Of a DNA stretch of 42,426 nt, positions 1-8,251 are shown in pieces. Source of the stretch: Acinetobacter sp. (lineage in GTDB: Bacteria > Pseudomonadota > Gammaproteobacteria > Pseudomonadales > Moraxellaceae); contig JAITLL010000057.1 in the NCBI GenBank assembly GCA_031277915.1, positions 1-42,426 on the forward strand, in the 5' to 3' direction. The stretch's first letter is position 1. Every line of letters starts with the position of its first letter. The notes beneath the pieces are model-generated. The model did no database searches and was not told the origin of the DNA. It was given only the letters and a program-made list of their open reading frames with translations. Made by a program: the position numbers and the translations under genes.

Positions 1-851
1 CCATTAAAGGTTAAGCCAGTATTTTCAACTTTACTTAAGCTGTCTTTGCTTTTTTGACTTAAGTCCACCGCATAGTCAGTCACGCCATCCGCACTTGGGG
101 TACCCGGTGTCACCGTCACCGCAGTTGAAGCTGCACTTGCCGTGGTGCCTTTGGCATTCACGGTATAAATGCTATGACCATCGCTCGCATCTGCGCTTTT
201 ATCTACGCTGGTAATGTTTTTACCTGCTTTTACTTCGGTCGTTGCTGCAGCTGCCTTTTGGTTTAACTGGCTCACATTCACGCCATCCGTTGGGTTTGTT
301 CCAGCAGCAACATTAATAATCTTTTTACTGCCCGCATCAATCCCGCTGCTTAACACGCTTGGACCATTAGTAATGGTCAAGCCATTGTTATTGAGCAGAC
401 TATTACCCGCAGTCAAGCTGGTCACCGTTACATCCGGGTTCAGTTTAACCTGTACTCCTGATGCACTTGCGACAGTCGTAATATTGCTATCCCCAGTCAC
501 GCCAACTGTGTCACCCAGCTTTTTAATGCCTGTGGTACCACTGTCACCATTAAAGGTTAAGCCAGTATTTTCAACTTTACTTAAGCTGTCTTTGCTTTTT
601 TGACTTAAGTCAACTGCATAGTCAGTCACGCCATCCGCACTTGGGGTACCCGGTGTCACCGTCACCGCAGTTGAAGCTGCACTTGCCGTGGTGCCTTTGG
701 CATTCACGGTATAAATGCTATGACCATCAGTCGCATCTGCGCTTTTATCTACGCTGGTGATGTTTTTACCTGCTTTTACTTCAGTCGTTGCTGCAGCCGC
801 CTTTTGGTTTAACTGGCTCACATTAACGCCATCGGTCGGATTGGTGCCTGC
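1..851 (-). repeat. Direct repeat, 546-bp period, inside the adhesin
   Basis: Bases 1 to about 305 recur at 547 to about 851 with only a handful of substitutions. The period is 546 bp, exactly 182 codons, so recombination between copies adds or removes one module without breaking the frame. The first copy is cut by the window edge, so there may be more units outside. Confidence 0.9.
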
Positions 852-2369
852 GGCAACATCTTCGATTTTAAGATTGGCAGCACTAATTGAACTACTTTGA
901 AAATGTGGCCCACCTGGTATATTTAATCCACTAGGAAGCAATTGAGAAAGCTGGCCGCCTGTACTATTTTGCGCAACTACAGAACCAAATACTGGAACAT
1001 CCGAGAATTGTATTTGTAATTTACCACTTGTAGGGTCTGCAACAGTTTGTACGTTTTTAGAATAATATTTTGCCCCTTTAACATCTCCACTATTATCAAA
1101 TGCAAAATTACCATTTGTAGTTGAACCGATAATAGGCAGCGTGCCACCCAAATCTTTATGAATAACATTAGTACCACTAGCATCGGTAAAATTGAGGCCA
1201 TTACCATTTAATTTCTTTAACTGCGCAACCGTAGCAGCATCTGTATCGGCTGCACCATCTGCTACGTTTTGAATCCGACGCTGGAAAGCAGCAATAGCAG
1301 GTCTAGCAAGAGAAGTCGATGTAGCAGCCGCGGCAGGGGTATCAACAGCTCCTACAGAGATTGTGCCATTACTTACATTTGCTGCTTGACTAGTTAAATA
1401 TGCGTTCCCAGTAGGTGTCGAAGTCACAGAATTATGACCTAATGCGACACTATTTTGGGTACCTGAGTAACTGCCATGACCAATGGCAACGGATTCATCT
1501 GCACCTGCCCCAACACCTGCTTGAGTACCCAATGCAATGCTGTTTACTGCATTCGTCGTCGCCTGTAACCCAATGGCGTTAGAAGCAGGTTCCCATGAAG
1601 CTGCTTGATAACCTAATGCAAGCCCAAAACCATTTCCCCCATTACCAACATTTGCACGTGCACCCGAACCTATGGCAATACCCCCCGCCTGATTTGCTTG
1701 GGCTGGTCGTGCTGCAGGTAATGCTGTCCCGCCAGTTGCTGAAGTGTAGCCAGTCAACGCTTCATTGCCTGGAGAAGCATCACTCCCCATAACGACAGAC
1801 GCTGTACCACTCCCCCAACTATTCGACCCTATACCTATTGCACGGTCACCTGTAGCTTTAGCATGTTCACCTATAGCGATCGCATTTTTGTATGTAAGAT
1901 TGACTTGATCGGGGGTTGATTGTCCCGCGGGTGACCCAACAACGGGTAAAGCATTTGTTGAAGCGCCATACCCCATCGCTATGGAGCCAACAGTGGCTGC
2001 ACAGGCATCACCAGCATTACCAGCTGTACTCACACCACCGTTAGGGTTAGAGGCACCAATAGCAATTGCATTTGTTGCCCCTGGCGAAGTTCCAGCCTGA
2101 TTTACACCTGGCCCCAAATTTGGAAGATTCCAGCAGCCTGTCCAATTCCCCCCAGATGCAGACTGAGTAGAGGTACTTCCTCCCCCCAACTGTACACCAG
2201 CTATAGCTGATGGTGATATAGCTACACCAACACAACCTAACAGGCCTACAATAGGCCCTGCTAATAGCGTACTTTTCGACTTTGTTTTCGTTTTGGACTT
2301 GGTATTTTCAGATACAGCAACCCATGCACCCAACGATGCATTCCAAATTATTCTGTATATATGGTTCAT
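1..2369 (-). CDS. Trimeric autotransporter adhesin (YadA/Hia-like), 3' end outside the window
   Basis: This is the N-terminal 789 codons of a trimeric autotransporter adhesin (type Vc secretion), a surface protein that binds host matrix or other cells. The frame opens at an ATG at 2369 preceded by GAGG and stays open to the window edge. Residues 1-24 (MNHIYRIIWNASLGAWVAVSE) are an extended signal peptide region, followed by a Lys/Thr/Ser stretch and the hydrophobic core LLAGPIVGLLGCVGVAISPSAIA. The next part has YadA-head-like motifs repeated many times (AIAIG, SIALG, SVALGHNS). Further on come trimeric-adhesin neck and stalk modules (GTNPTDGVNVSQLNQ, twice). The C-terminal membrane anchor is not in view. 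Acinetobacter Ata is the best-known relative, but I cannot say whether this is its orthologue. The neighbouring AraC-type gene could regulate it; that is inference. Confidence 0.93.
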   Translation of the reverse strand, partial: MNHIYRIIWNASLGAWVAVSENTKSKTKTKSKSTLLAGPIVGLLGCVGVAISPSAIAGVQLGGGSTSTQSASGGNWTGCWNLPNLGPGVNQAGTSPGATNAIAIGASNPNGGVSTAGNAGDACAATVGSIAMGYGASTNALPVVGSPAGQSTPDQVNLTYKNAIAIGEHAKATGDRAIGIGSNSWGSGTASVVMGSDASPGNEALTGYTSATGGTALPAARPAQANQAGGIAIGSGARANVGNGGNGFGLALGYQAASWEPASNAIGLQATTNAVNSIALGTQAGVGAGADESVAIGHGSYSGTQNSVALGHNSVTSTPTGNAYLTSQAANVSNGTISVGAVDTPAAAATSTSLARPAIAAFQRRIQNVADGAADTDAATVAQLKKLNGNGLNFTDASGTNVIHKDLGGTLPIIGSTTNGNFAFDNSGDVKGAKYYSKNVQTVADPTSGKLQIQFSDVPVFGSVVAQNSTGGQLSQLLPSGLNIPGGPHFQSSSISAANLKIEDVAAGTNPTDGVNVSQLNQKAAAATTEVKAGKNITSVDKSADATDGHSIYTVNAKGTTASAASTAVTVTPGTPSADGVTDYAVDLSQKSKDSLSKVENTGLTFNGDSGTTGIKKLGDTVGVTGDSNITTVASASGVQVKLNPDVTVTSLTAGNSLLNNNGLTITNGPSVLSSGIDAGSKKIINVAAGTNPTDGVNVSQLNQKAAAATTEVKAGKNITSVDKSADASDGHSIYTVNAKGTTASAASTAVTVTPGTPSADGVTDYAVDLSQKSKDSLSKVENTGLTFN

Positions 2370-3265
2370 TTTAAAGCCTCACATCAAAGTGTAATTTTTT
2401 CATTTTGATGATGCTTATTTTTTGATTTATTTAGTAGATAAAATAATCTCTTATTATTATTTATTCTGTCTCACAATTTTATATTTTATAAAATTTTAAT
2501 AAATTAAATTAATCAGTTGTGCTTTTAATTTTGATTGATTATAAAATAAAAATAATTCAGTCCACCTGATTTAAATTTATGCTAAAAAAATAGCGCAATA
2601 TTAATTAAATTTAAAAATCATATACACAAATTACGTTTATATAATATAAAATTATATGATAATTAAAAATCATTAATATCAAATAAATTTACTTAATTAA
2701 AATAATAGAATATTTAGAAAAACACTATAGTTATCATCTAGGCAGTTTTATAAAAACAAACATACAGAGTATAAAATCATTCATTAATTTTTATAAAAAA
2801 TTACTTTATTTAAATTCAATTAATTAGTTAAAAATCAATTAATTATTTTTAAATAAAACTTACCAACAATCTTGTTTTTCTATAAAAAATATTAGATTTT
2901 TATTTTTTATAAAAAACCAAATAAGCCTAAAATAAAACTAAAAAATTCACTTAAAAACTATATTACAAATAATACAAAAATATAATTTGCAACAAAACAA
3001 ATAAAGCTATAACAAGACTTAAGTAGTTATCACTATTCATCATCTCATGAGACATATACAAAAAAAACATAACACCACCACACCCATTAAAAATAAAATA
3101 GCTACCCAAAAACCATCTATAAATATAAAAGACAACCATTACACAAAAATTTAAAAACCACCTCCATCAAACAATTATGCTTTTCAAAGAAACCAACACC
3201 ACTTCCCAAAAATATTTTCATAACCCCACTCCAAACCAAGTAGAACCTTTTTTAATATTTAAAAA
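2370..3265. other. Long AT-rich intergenic region, no gene seen
   Basis: Almost 900 bp with no credible coding frame or RNA gene. It lies between the AraC-type gene and the adhesin, both on the minus strand, and must contain the adhesin promoter and leader. Bases 2400-2950 are nearly pure A/T. About 3061-3240 is remarkable for having almost no G on the plus strand (about 5 in 180 bases) while C is common. Confidence 0.75.
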
Positions 3266-4294
3266 TCAATTTAAATGATTATTTTTAAATTTCAAGAAAT
3301 AATTATGTAGCTGGTGAATATTACTATCATTTACCACTAATACTTTCTTTTGTCCTTTTACTTCGCTCGGTGTTATAGAGAATTTTTTGCGGAAGGCTTT
3401 TAAAAACTGATCACCACTTGAAAAACCACAATCATAAGCAAGTTGGGTAATCTGTTTAGAACTTTGTATACTTATCAGTTCTTGATAAGCCAGGTCTAAT
3501 CTTTTATCTCGAATGACTTTCGCAATTCCTCCATGATAGGCAAATGCACGATACAGATGTGCTCTTGAAATCCGAAGTGCACTTTGCACAAGCTCTGGGC
3601 TTAACTCTGGAGATAAAATATGAGCATCAATAAACTCAAGTGCTCGATCATAAATAGTTGAGTTCAAAAGTAAGATTGTTTCTGGAGACTCTTTTAAACT
3701 GTTATCTATAATAGAGGCAAGCAATGAAATAGTGGCTTCATTAATTGCATTTACATCATGAATTTCTAAGGGTTTATTAATATTAGAAAAAGCTACGATA
3801 AAATTGCTCAACATCCCAGTGATGGGGTGACCAGCTTTTAAAACCAAACCATGTAAATCTTGATTTTTAAATATTTTTGCTAATGCTTTTCTTGGAATAG
3901 TTAAATATATTCTTGAACCATCTGAGGCTTGATGCTCAAATGTTTTAGCCATATCAACAATACATATGTCGCCTACTTGAGCATTTACGTTTCTTGAACC
4001 AAAATGACCCTGCATCGTACCTTGTGTAATCAGTTGTAGGGTAAAAAAATCAAATTCACATTGTTTAATTAAGTTTTCTGATCTTTTATAGTGTTGTGAG
4101 TTAAATTTGGTTTTTACAACCATTAATTGGCCATCAAACCAACTCGTAGATTGCAAGGAACCGATCACTGCATGCCGACTCATGTCAGATGGTGATAAGA
4201 TCTCTGCATATGGCAAAGAAACTTCTCGCCAATAGTCATTCCGTATATGCGAATCAACCAAATCAGTCGAAATTAAAATCTCACTTCCTAACAT
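3266..4294 (-). CDS. AraC-family transcriptional regulator
   Basis: A 342-residue regulator. The C-terminal roughly 100 residues form the AraC/XylS double helix-turn-helix, with ALRISRAHLYRAF as the first helix-turn-helix and ITQLAYDCGFSSGDQFLKAFRKKF followed by TPSEVK as the second. The N-terminal part resembles the AraC_binding_2 sensor domain (cupin-like; FFTLQLITQGTMQGHFG, then VGDICIVDM). The frame can be extended to a TTG at 4324, but the ATG at 4294 has AGGA six bases upstream, so I use that. It stands alone, about 900 bp upstream of the adhesin gene on the same strand. The effector molecule and targets cannot be told from sequence; a role in adhesin control is only a positional guess. 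Confidence 0.88.
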   Translation of the reverse strand: MLGSEILISTDLVDSHIRNDYWREVSLPYAEILSPSDMSRHAVIGSLQSTSWFDGQLMVVKTKFNSQHYKRSENLIKQCEFDFFTLQLITQGTMQGHFGSRNVNAQVGDICIVDMAKTFEHQASDGSRIYLTIPRKALAKIFKNQDLHGLVLKAGHPITGMLSNFIVAFSNINKPLEIHDVNAINEATISLLASIIDNSLKESPETILLLNSTIYDRALEFIDAHILSPELSPELVQSALRISRAHLYRAFAYHGGIAKVIRDKRLDLAYQELISIQSSKQITQLAYDCGFSSGDQFLKAFRKKFSITPSEVKGQKKVLVVNDSNIHQLHNYFLKFKNNHLN

Positions 4295-4660
4295 ATCAGT
4301 TCCTAAACAGTACTGTATACGCAAAATTGTTTAAATCTCACTTATCAAGCTATAGAGAGATTAATGCCAACTTTATCTCAATATTTATAATTTAATAGAA
4401 TGGAGAGACATTTTCACTAGTTTCAAAAGCAATAAATCTCCTTTCAAGGTATTTTTTATCTCTTTTTTTTAATTGTTATGAAGTACAAAATTTAAATTTA
4501 AAACATAAACAAATGTTTACTATATTTATAGATATATCTCATTCTGAATTTAATAAATGTAACAACATATCTTTTTTTATAGACTGCAAAAACATACTGC
4601 TACTAGGTTTTGCCATAAAAAAAGCTTGGAATAAAAATTTTTCAGTCCGTCTCTAAGCCC
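4295..4660. other. Intergenic region, nothing recognised
   Basis: This AT-rich gap lies between the AraC-type gene and the next minus-strand gene. It presumably holds the AraC-type gene's promoter on the minus strand. I see no hairpin with a T-run, no RNA gene and no conserved frame. Confidence 0.6.
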
Positions 4661-5170
4661 TTACTCCACTTTAAATGGAAACACATAAATGACATTGCCT
4701 CCCATAGGGTAAATGCCAACACTCTCAGTTCTTTCTTTTGCTTTTTCTATAGGAAGCCCTGGAATAGGTTCACGTCCGCCCCAAACCAGCAAGCCTTTTT
4801 GAGCATAGTCTTCAAGTACCTCTAAGGTTTTACCGTTCTTAAGCTCAATAACAACATTTTTTTCTTGGATTGAGTGTAAATCAGCATTTTCATCGGAAAT
4901 GAATATTGTCACCTCAATAGGTGTTGCTATTTCTTTTCGGCATGGTGCAATAATAATTCCATTACTCGCGACTGGCGTGATATTGAGTTGTAAATGTTGC
5001 AAATCGGCTACACGACCACCCCATACCATCAGCCCTTCTGGGATGGATGCAGGAAAAGGTTCTGGACTTTCATTTAACTCCAGTATTTTTCCATCATTAA
5101 ATTTAATAACCAGACTTTGTCCTGCATATGGTGTTAAATCACCATTCTGATCAACAGCAAAAATTTTCAT
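4661..5170 (-). CDS. Protein of unknown function with an internal duplication
   Basis: A 169-residue soluble protein that I do not recognise. It has no signal peptide and no membrane segment. Two related halves are visible. The first has LVIKFNDGKILELNE followed by EGLMVWGGR; the second has VVIELKNGKTLEVLE followed by KGLLVWGGREP. Each half therefore pairs a beta-rich strand ending in a GKxLE motif with a GL(M/L)VWGGR motif. This suggests two copies of a small beta domain. The gene is monocistronic as far as can be seen, flanked by AT-rich gaps. The ATG at 5170 has only a weak ribosome binding site. Its place among orphan type VI-like and unknown genes fits an accessory function such as an immunity protein, but nothing in the sequence proves this. 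Confidence 0.7.
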   Translation of the reverse strand: MKIFAVDQNGDLTPYAGQSLVIKFNDGKILELNESPEPFPASIPEGLMVWGGRVADLQHLQLNITPVASNGIIIAPCRKEIATPIEVTIFISDENADLHSIQEKNVVIELKNGKTLEVLEDYAQKGLLVWGGREPIPGLPIEKAKERTESVGIYPMGGNVIYVFPFKVE

Positions 5171-5293
5171 CTGTTTTCACATCCCAAAAATCAATCATCA
5201 AGATCATACCGTTTAGCTGTAGTTTTAATTTTGTATTTTTGTGAAGCGTCATTAGAGAAAATAAAATACGTAATAAACGCCATATGTCTATAA

Positions 5294-5648
5294 GTTGAGT
5301 TGAATAAAAATCCAAAACCTGAGGTTATGTTTGGTATACATGTCGTTTCAGGTATTCCAAATGGCAGTATTTTCTATAAAGATACAGCTATGCTAAATAG
5401 TGCCGATAAATTTCGTATGAAACTGATTGGACAGCAATGCCAGTGCAAGTGATGACTTTGCTCATTATGGCAAGCTTATGCCCTCTCTTTATATCTCACT
5501 CGGTGCGACCCCTAAAGATCAAGACATGAGTAAAGCAGCTCCAAACCATAGTCCAGAATTTATTGTAGATGATACGACCTTAAAAACAGGGGTTGAGGCT
5601 CATATACGTTTTGTTATGGACTATCCCGCTATTGCCAATCAGGTATAG
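5294..5648 (+). pseudogene. M20D-family amidohydrolase remnant with an internal deletion
   Basis: Two parts of one M20D-type metallo-amidohydrolase are fused here with the middle missing. Bases 5294-5424 read VELNKNPKPEVMFGIHVVSG and onward to DKFRMKLIGQ, which is the segment leading into the dimerisation domain. The frame then ends at a TGA around 5448. In another frame, from about 5427, comes ASDDFAHYGKLMPSLYISLG followed by a typical C-terminal catalytic-domain end, stopping at 5648. The N-terminal catalytic part with the metal-binding HxCGHD motif is absent, and a stop precedes the first segment. The product cannot be active. An intact M20D gene of the same family lies at 14533-15696. Confidence 0.8.
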
Positions 5649-5810
5649 TCCGCTTGGAAAAATGGTGATAGATAATGATTAAAATCTTATATTGAGATTT
5701 ATATTTTTTAACTGCCTATACCTCTAGAGTAATAGTTCCAACTTTGGCCGTGGCTCCATTTGCTACAGCAGTATTATAAATTGTAGGTATTTATGAAAAT
5801 GCATTAACAT

Positions 5811-5839
5811 AAAAAAAAGCCCATCTTCCGATGAGCTTT
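5811..5839 (-). terminator. Rho-independent terminator for the 46-aa gene
   Basis: Read on the minus strand, a 10-bp stem (AAAGCTCATC pairing with GATGGGCTTT, one G-U pair) closes a 4-base loop and runs straight into eight T. It lies about 25 bp downstream of the small gene at 5865-6005. Confidence 0.75.
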
Positions 5840-5864
5840 ATTTAACTAACTTTAATAATATGGA

Positions 5865-6005
5865 TTAGCCTTTAAATTCTGCTAATACAAATTTTTTTAC
5901 GATTTCATCAAAATTTGAATTTCGAAGAGTTAGCTTGCTATTTTTTATAGTTTTATACCAATAACTTGCTGCAACTCCCATGCTAATCAAAGCTAACAAT
6001 TTCAT
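5865..6005 (-). CDS. Small 46-aa protein, unknown function
   Basis: A short gene with all its signals in place. It has a strong ribosome binding site (GAGGTG, six bases upstream of the ATG), 46 codons, a TAA stop and a terminator hairpin about 25 bp downstream. The product begins MKLLALISMGVAASYWYKTI, a short hydrophobic helix that could be a membrane anchor or a poor signal sequence. A basic linker (KNSKLTLR) and a short amphipathic tail ending VKKFVLAEFKG follow. I do not recognise a family. The gene falls below common length cut-offs and is easily missed. It could be a membrane microprotein; a toxin or a regulator of a neighbour is possible but unsupported. Confidence 0.65.
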   Translation of the reverse strand: MKLLALISMGVAASYWYKTIKNSKLTLRNSNFDEIVKKFVLAEFKG

Positions 6006-6350
6006 TGCTCACCTCACTTACTTAGGAAGAGTTAATTTTAAATTATCACTCAGATTTGTAGCTTTCCAACTTGTTTAAGAGAGGTTTCTGTATGTATTTT
6101 AAGTAATGTGTAATAAAAAAGCCCATATCTTTAGGGAGTTTTTTAATGACAATAATAATTAATACTCAATAAATTCATGTAAAGCGTTAATAAAATGTAC
6201 AACATTATTTTTTTCAAATATTATTTATTTTTGTTTATTTAAAAACATCACAAAATACACATAAAACTTGAAATGAGTCTCATTTTGCCATTGCTGCCTC
6301 TTATATCATTTATCAAAATAAAGGTTTTCAAATATTAATAATTTTTAGAC
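6006..6350. other. Intergenic region between divergent genes
   Basis: This AT-rich spacer separates the small minus-strand gene from the membrane-protein gene on the plus strand. It holds a weak hairpin at about 6115-6144 flanked by A and T runs, possibly a decayed terminator, and a symmetric palindrome at 6271-6285 (separate entry). No coding frame is credible. Confidence 0.55.
6271..6285. promoter_or_regulatory. Palindrome AAATGAG-T-CTCATTT, Fur-box-like
   Basis: Perfect 7-bp half-sites flank a single central T, about 65 bp upstream of the membrane-protein gene. Aligned to the classical 19-bp Fur consensus it matches about 11 of 19 positions, which is borderline. It could equally be the site of another regulator. 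Confidence 0.35.
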
Positions 6351-7055
6351 ATGACAAATCAAGTTACTGTATATACAGAATTGTTAAATCAAATCAACTT
6401 ACCCCCTGAAATAACAAGTTTATTAATTAATCTTTTTGTAATCCTCACTCTTTTAACAATGACTACTACGGCCTTAGAAAAACTTGGAATATTGAAATTA
6501 TTCTCTAAATTCTTTATTAAACCAGATACTACTGAACATGAACTTAAAGCCTTAGATGAGATCACAAAGTTTGAAAGATTTAATTCTAGTACGTTTATAA
6601 ACCAACCTTATGCAGAGGCTGCTTACCACAATAAAGAGATGGCACTTTTAAATAATTATTATAAGAGCAAAGTGAAAGACAGATTTGCATTAAGATATAT
6701 GTTTACACGTGCAGATAATAAAAGAGCTTTCAGACTATATTCTGATACTAAAACTTCAATATTTTTAAAACAATTTGGTGAAGTTTACGTCTTACGATGG
6801 TGGGTAAGTAAATGGTGGGTTTATCCACTTGCAGTAGTTTGGTTGATTTTTTATCTATATGTTGCAATTTCACTTTTATATAGTTTTTTAGAATCACCAG
6901 CTTTTCAGAACTCTCAATTGATCGGAGTGTTCTATTACTTCTTGATAGTCGCACTATCTTTGGGTGTTGGTTGGCTTACAAGTCCTTTAATTTGGCCACT
7001 ACAAGCAAAAATTTTTGCTGGGCTAAAGAAATATAATCCTCCGCAAAACCCATGA
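6351..7055 (+). CDS. Membrane protein of unknown function upstream of PAAR gene
   Basis: A 234-residue integral membrane protein. Hydrophobic segments lie at about residues 22-45, 155-180 and 190-215, with a soluble, charged segment of roughly 100 residues (about 50-150) between the first and second. A Trp-rich motif (RWWVSKWWVYP) leads into the second segment. The last gene base is 44 bp before the PAAR start on the same strand, so the two may be co-transcribed. I do not recognise the family. In this context it could be a helper or immunity protein of the type VI cargo module, but that is inference from position alone. No clear ribosome binding site precedes the ATG. Confidence 0.7.
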   Translation: MTNQVTVYTELLNQINLPPEITSLLINLFVILTLLTMTTTALEKLGILKLFSKFFIKPDTTEHELKALDEITKFERFNSSTFINQPYAEAAYHNKEMALLNNYYKSKVKDRFALRYMFTRADNKRAFRLYSDTKTSIFLKQFGEVYVLRWWVSKWWVYPLAVVWLIFYLYVAISLLYSFLESPAFQNSQLIGVFYYFLIVALSLGVGWLTSPLIWPLQAKIFAGLKKYNPPQNP

Positions 7056-7099
7056 AAATGAATAATTATTTTTTAAATAGCCTTATACGGAAGCAATAA

Positions 7100-7633
7100 A
7101 TGAAGCCAGCAATTGTTATTGGTAATGTTACCGACCACGGTGGAATAGTCAGCGCTGGAGATAATACATATTTAATTGATGGTAAAGCCGCACATGTTGA
7201 GGGCATGACTCATTTTTGCCCTAAATGTAAAGTTACTGTCACCGCCCTCTCAAGTAGTCCGCTTGTAGTTATTAATGGTCGGGCAATAATTGTCGCTGGT
7301 GATAAAACTAGCTGTGGTGCAACCTTCTTACCAAGTCAGAATTTATTAGTTCGCGATCAAGGCAGTTCAAGCAGATCTGAAAATTCCTCAGCAAACGATA
7401 GCTTTGTTCAAAATACAGAAAAAGAAAATAGTGTCATTTTCAAATTTAAAGATCCGAATACAGGTAAACCATTAACCGATTTTCCATATATTCTTACTCT
7501 TCCAAATGGTGAACAGGTAGAAGGTAAAACTAATAAAGCAGGAAAAACTGAACTTGCTATTACTGGTGTCAAACCTGAGCAAGTCAAAATCGAAACCTTA
7601 GATCTTTCAGAACCAATGCCACCTCTGGAGTGA
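7100..7633 (+). CDS. PAAR-domain protein with C-terminal TTR-like extension
   Basis: This is a 177-residue candidate type VI secretion spike-tip protein. Residues 1 to about 92 form a PAAR domain: GNVTDHGGIVSAGDNTYLIDG, then HFCPKC, then VVINGRAIIVAGDKTSCGA. The Cys/His residues that bind the tip metal in this family are visible. A Ser/Asn-rich linker (about 93-110) follows. The last 65 residues (FKFKDPNTGKPLTDFPYILTLPNG, then AGKTELAITG) look like a transthyretin-like beta domain, which in related spike proteins recruits cargo. The gene starts with ATG after GGAAG, and its stop overlaps the region just upstream of the next gene. No vgrG, hcp or tss gene is in the window, so it is an orphan PAAR that would rely on an apparatus encoded elsewhere. 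Confidence 0.87.
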   Translation: MKPAIVIGNVTDHGGIVSAGDNTYLIDGKAAHVEGMTHFCPKCKVTVTALSSSPLVVINGRAIIVAGDKTSCGATFLPSQNLLVRDQGSSSRSENSSANDSFVQNTEKENSVIFKFKDPNTGKPLTDFPYILTLPNGEQVEGKTNKAGKTELAITGVKPEQVKIETLDLSEPMPPLE

Positions 7634-7638
7634 GAATT

Positions 7639-8250
7639 ATGGGTAATCAACCAATTACTAAAAACATTCCACCTAATAGCAAAGCTTGGGATGGCTATCC
7701 CTCTAAAGTTGAAAGCTGTAATGTTCCTAAACCGTTCTGCTATTTACAATTTGATCGGCCAATTGCAATGCCTTATACCTTTATGATGTCAGCACAGCAA
7801 TGGGAATATGTACTCAGAAGAAATAAATTAGAGTTTTTACTTGCAGTAAGATTTGGTATGGAATACGACATCGCCAAATTAAATGAAGACGTTTTAATTT
7901 CCACAGGTTTCCACACTGGAATGTATGTGAAGTTCCAACACTATTTAAGAAAACATTATCAAAAAGATGCTGCTGTATTAATGGCAGTTTTCCAAAGTAA
8001 TGCTTTCACCACCCGATTTGGAACATCTTTTGCGATTGAAGATTTAGTCGGCCTAAAAGGTGCTATCGATGATTTAAGAATCGACGATATTATGACTGGG
8101 GCACATATGATTTCACGAAAAAATGGTTATGCTACACAAATTAATAGAAAGATGTATCGACAAAACTTTAACCAAGACTACAATCCTACTATGTTAAAAA
8201 CCTTAGCTGCACAAGGATTGTATCCTGATGAAATCGAAGGAATATTCTAG
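7639..8250 (+). CDS. Unknown protein downstream of PAAR, candidate type VI cargo
   Basis: A 203-residue soluble protein with no signal peptide or clear membrane segment. A GTG at 7630 overlaps the PAAR stop, but the ATG at 7639 has GGAG eight bases upstream and is preferred. Notable segments are PKPFCYLQFDRPIAMPYTFMM, a charged, aromatic middle (GMYVKFQHYLRKHYQKD) and a C-terminal NQDYNPTMLKTLAAQGLYPDEIE. I recognise no catalytic motif or family. It is translated directly after the PAAR protein and followed with one base of spacing by a lipoprotein. This is the classical order of carrier, effector and immunity genes, so an effector or a cargo adaptor is the best guess. Confidence 0.65.
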   Translation: MGNQPITKNIPPNSKAWDGYPSKVESCNVPKPFCYLQFDRPIAMPYTFMMSAQQWEYVLRRNKLEFLLAVRFGMEYDIAKLNEDVLISTGFHTGMYVKFQHYLRKHYQKDAAVLMAVFQSNAFTTRFGTSFAIEDLVGLKGAIDDLRIDDIMTGAHMISRKNGYATQINRKMYRQNFNQDYNPTMLKTLAAQGLYPDEIEGIF

Positions 8251-8251
8251 A

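Noticed and set aside
214-603. Plus-strand open frame of 129 codons
   Set aside because: It lies antisense to the adhesin repeat region, whose own frame is open for 789 codons with clear family motifs.
1-851. CRISPR array or phage tail repeats
   Set aside because: The repeats are long, in frame and coding, with a 182-codon period; there are no short repeats with unique spacers anywhere in the window.
6115-6144. Terminator hairpin
   Set aside because: Only A/T runs and three G-C pairs with mismatches support it; it may be a decayed copy of the terminator at 5811-5839.
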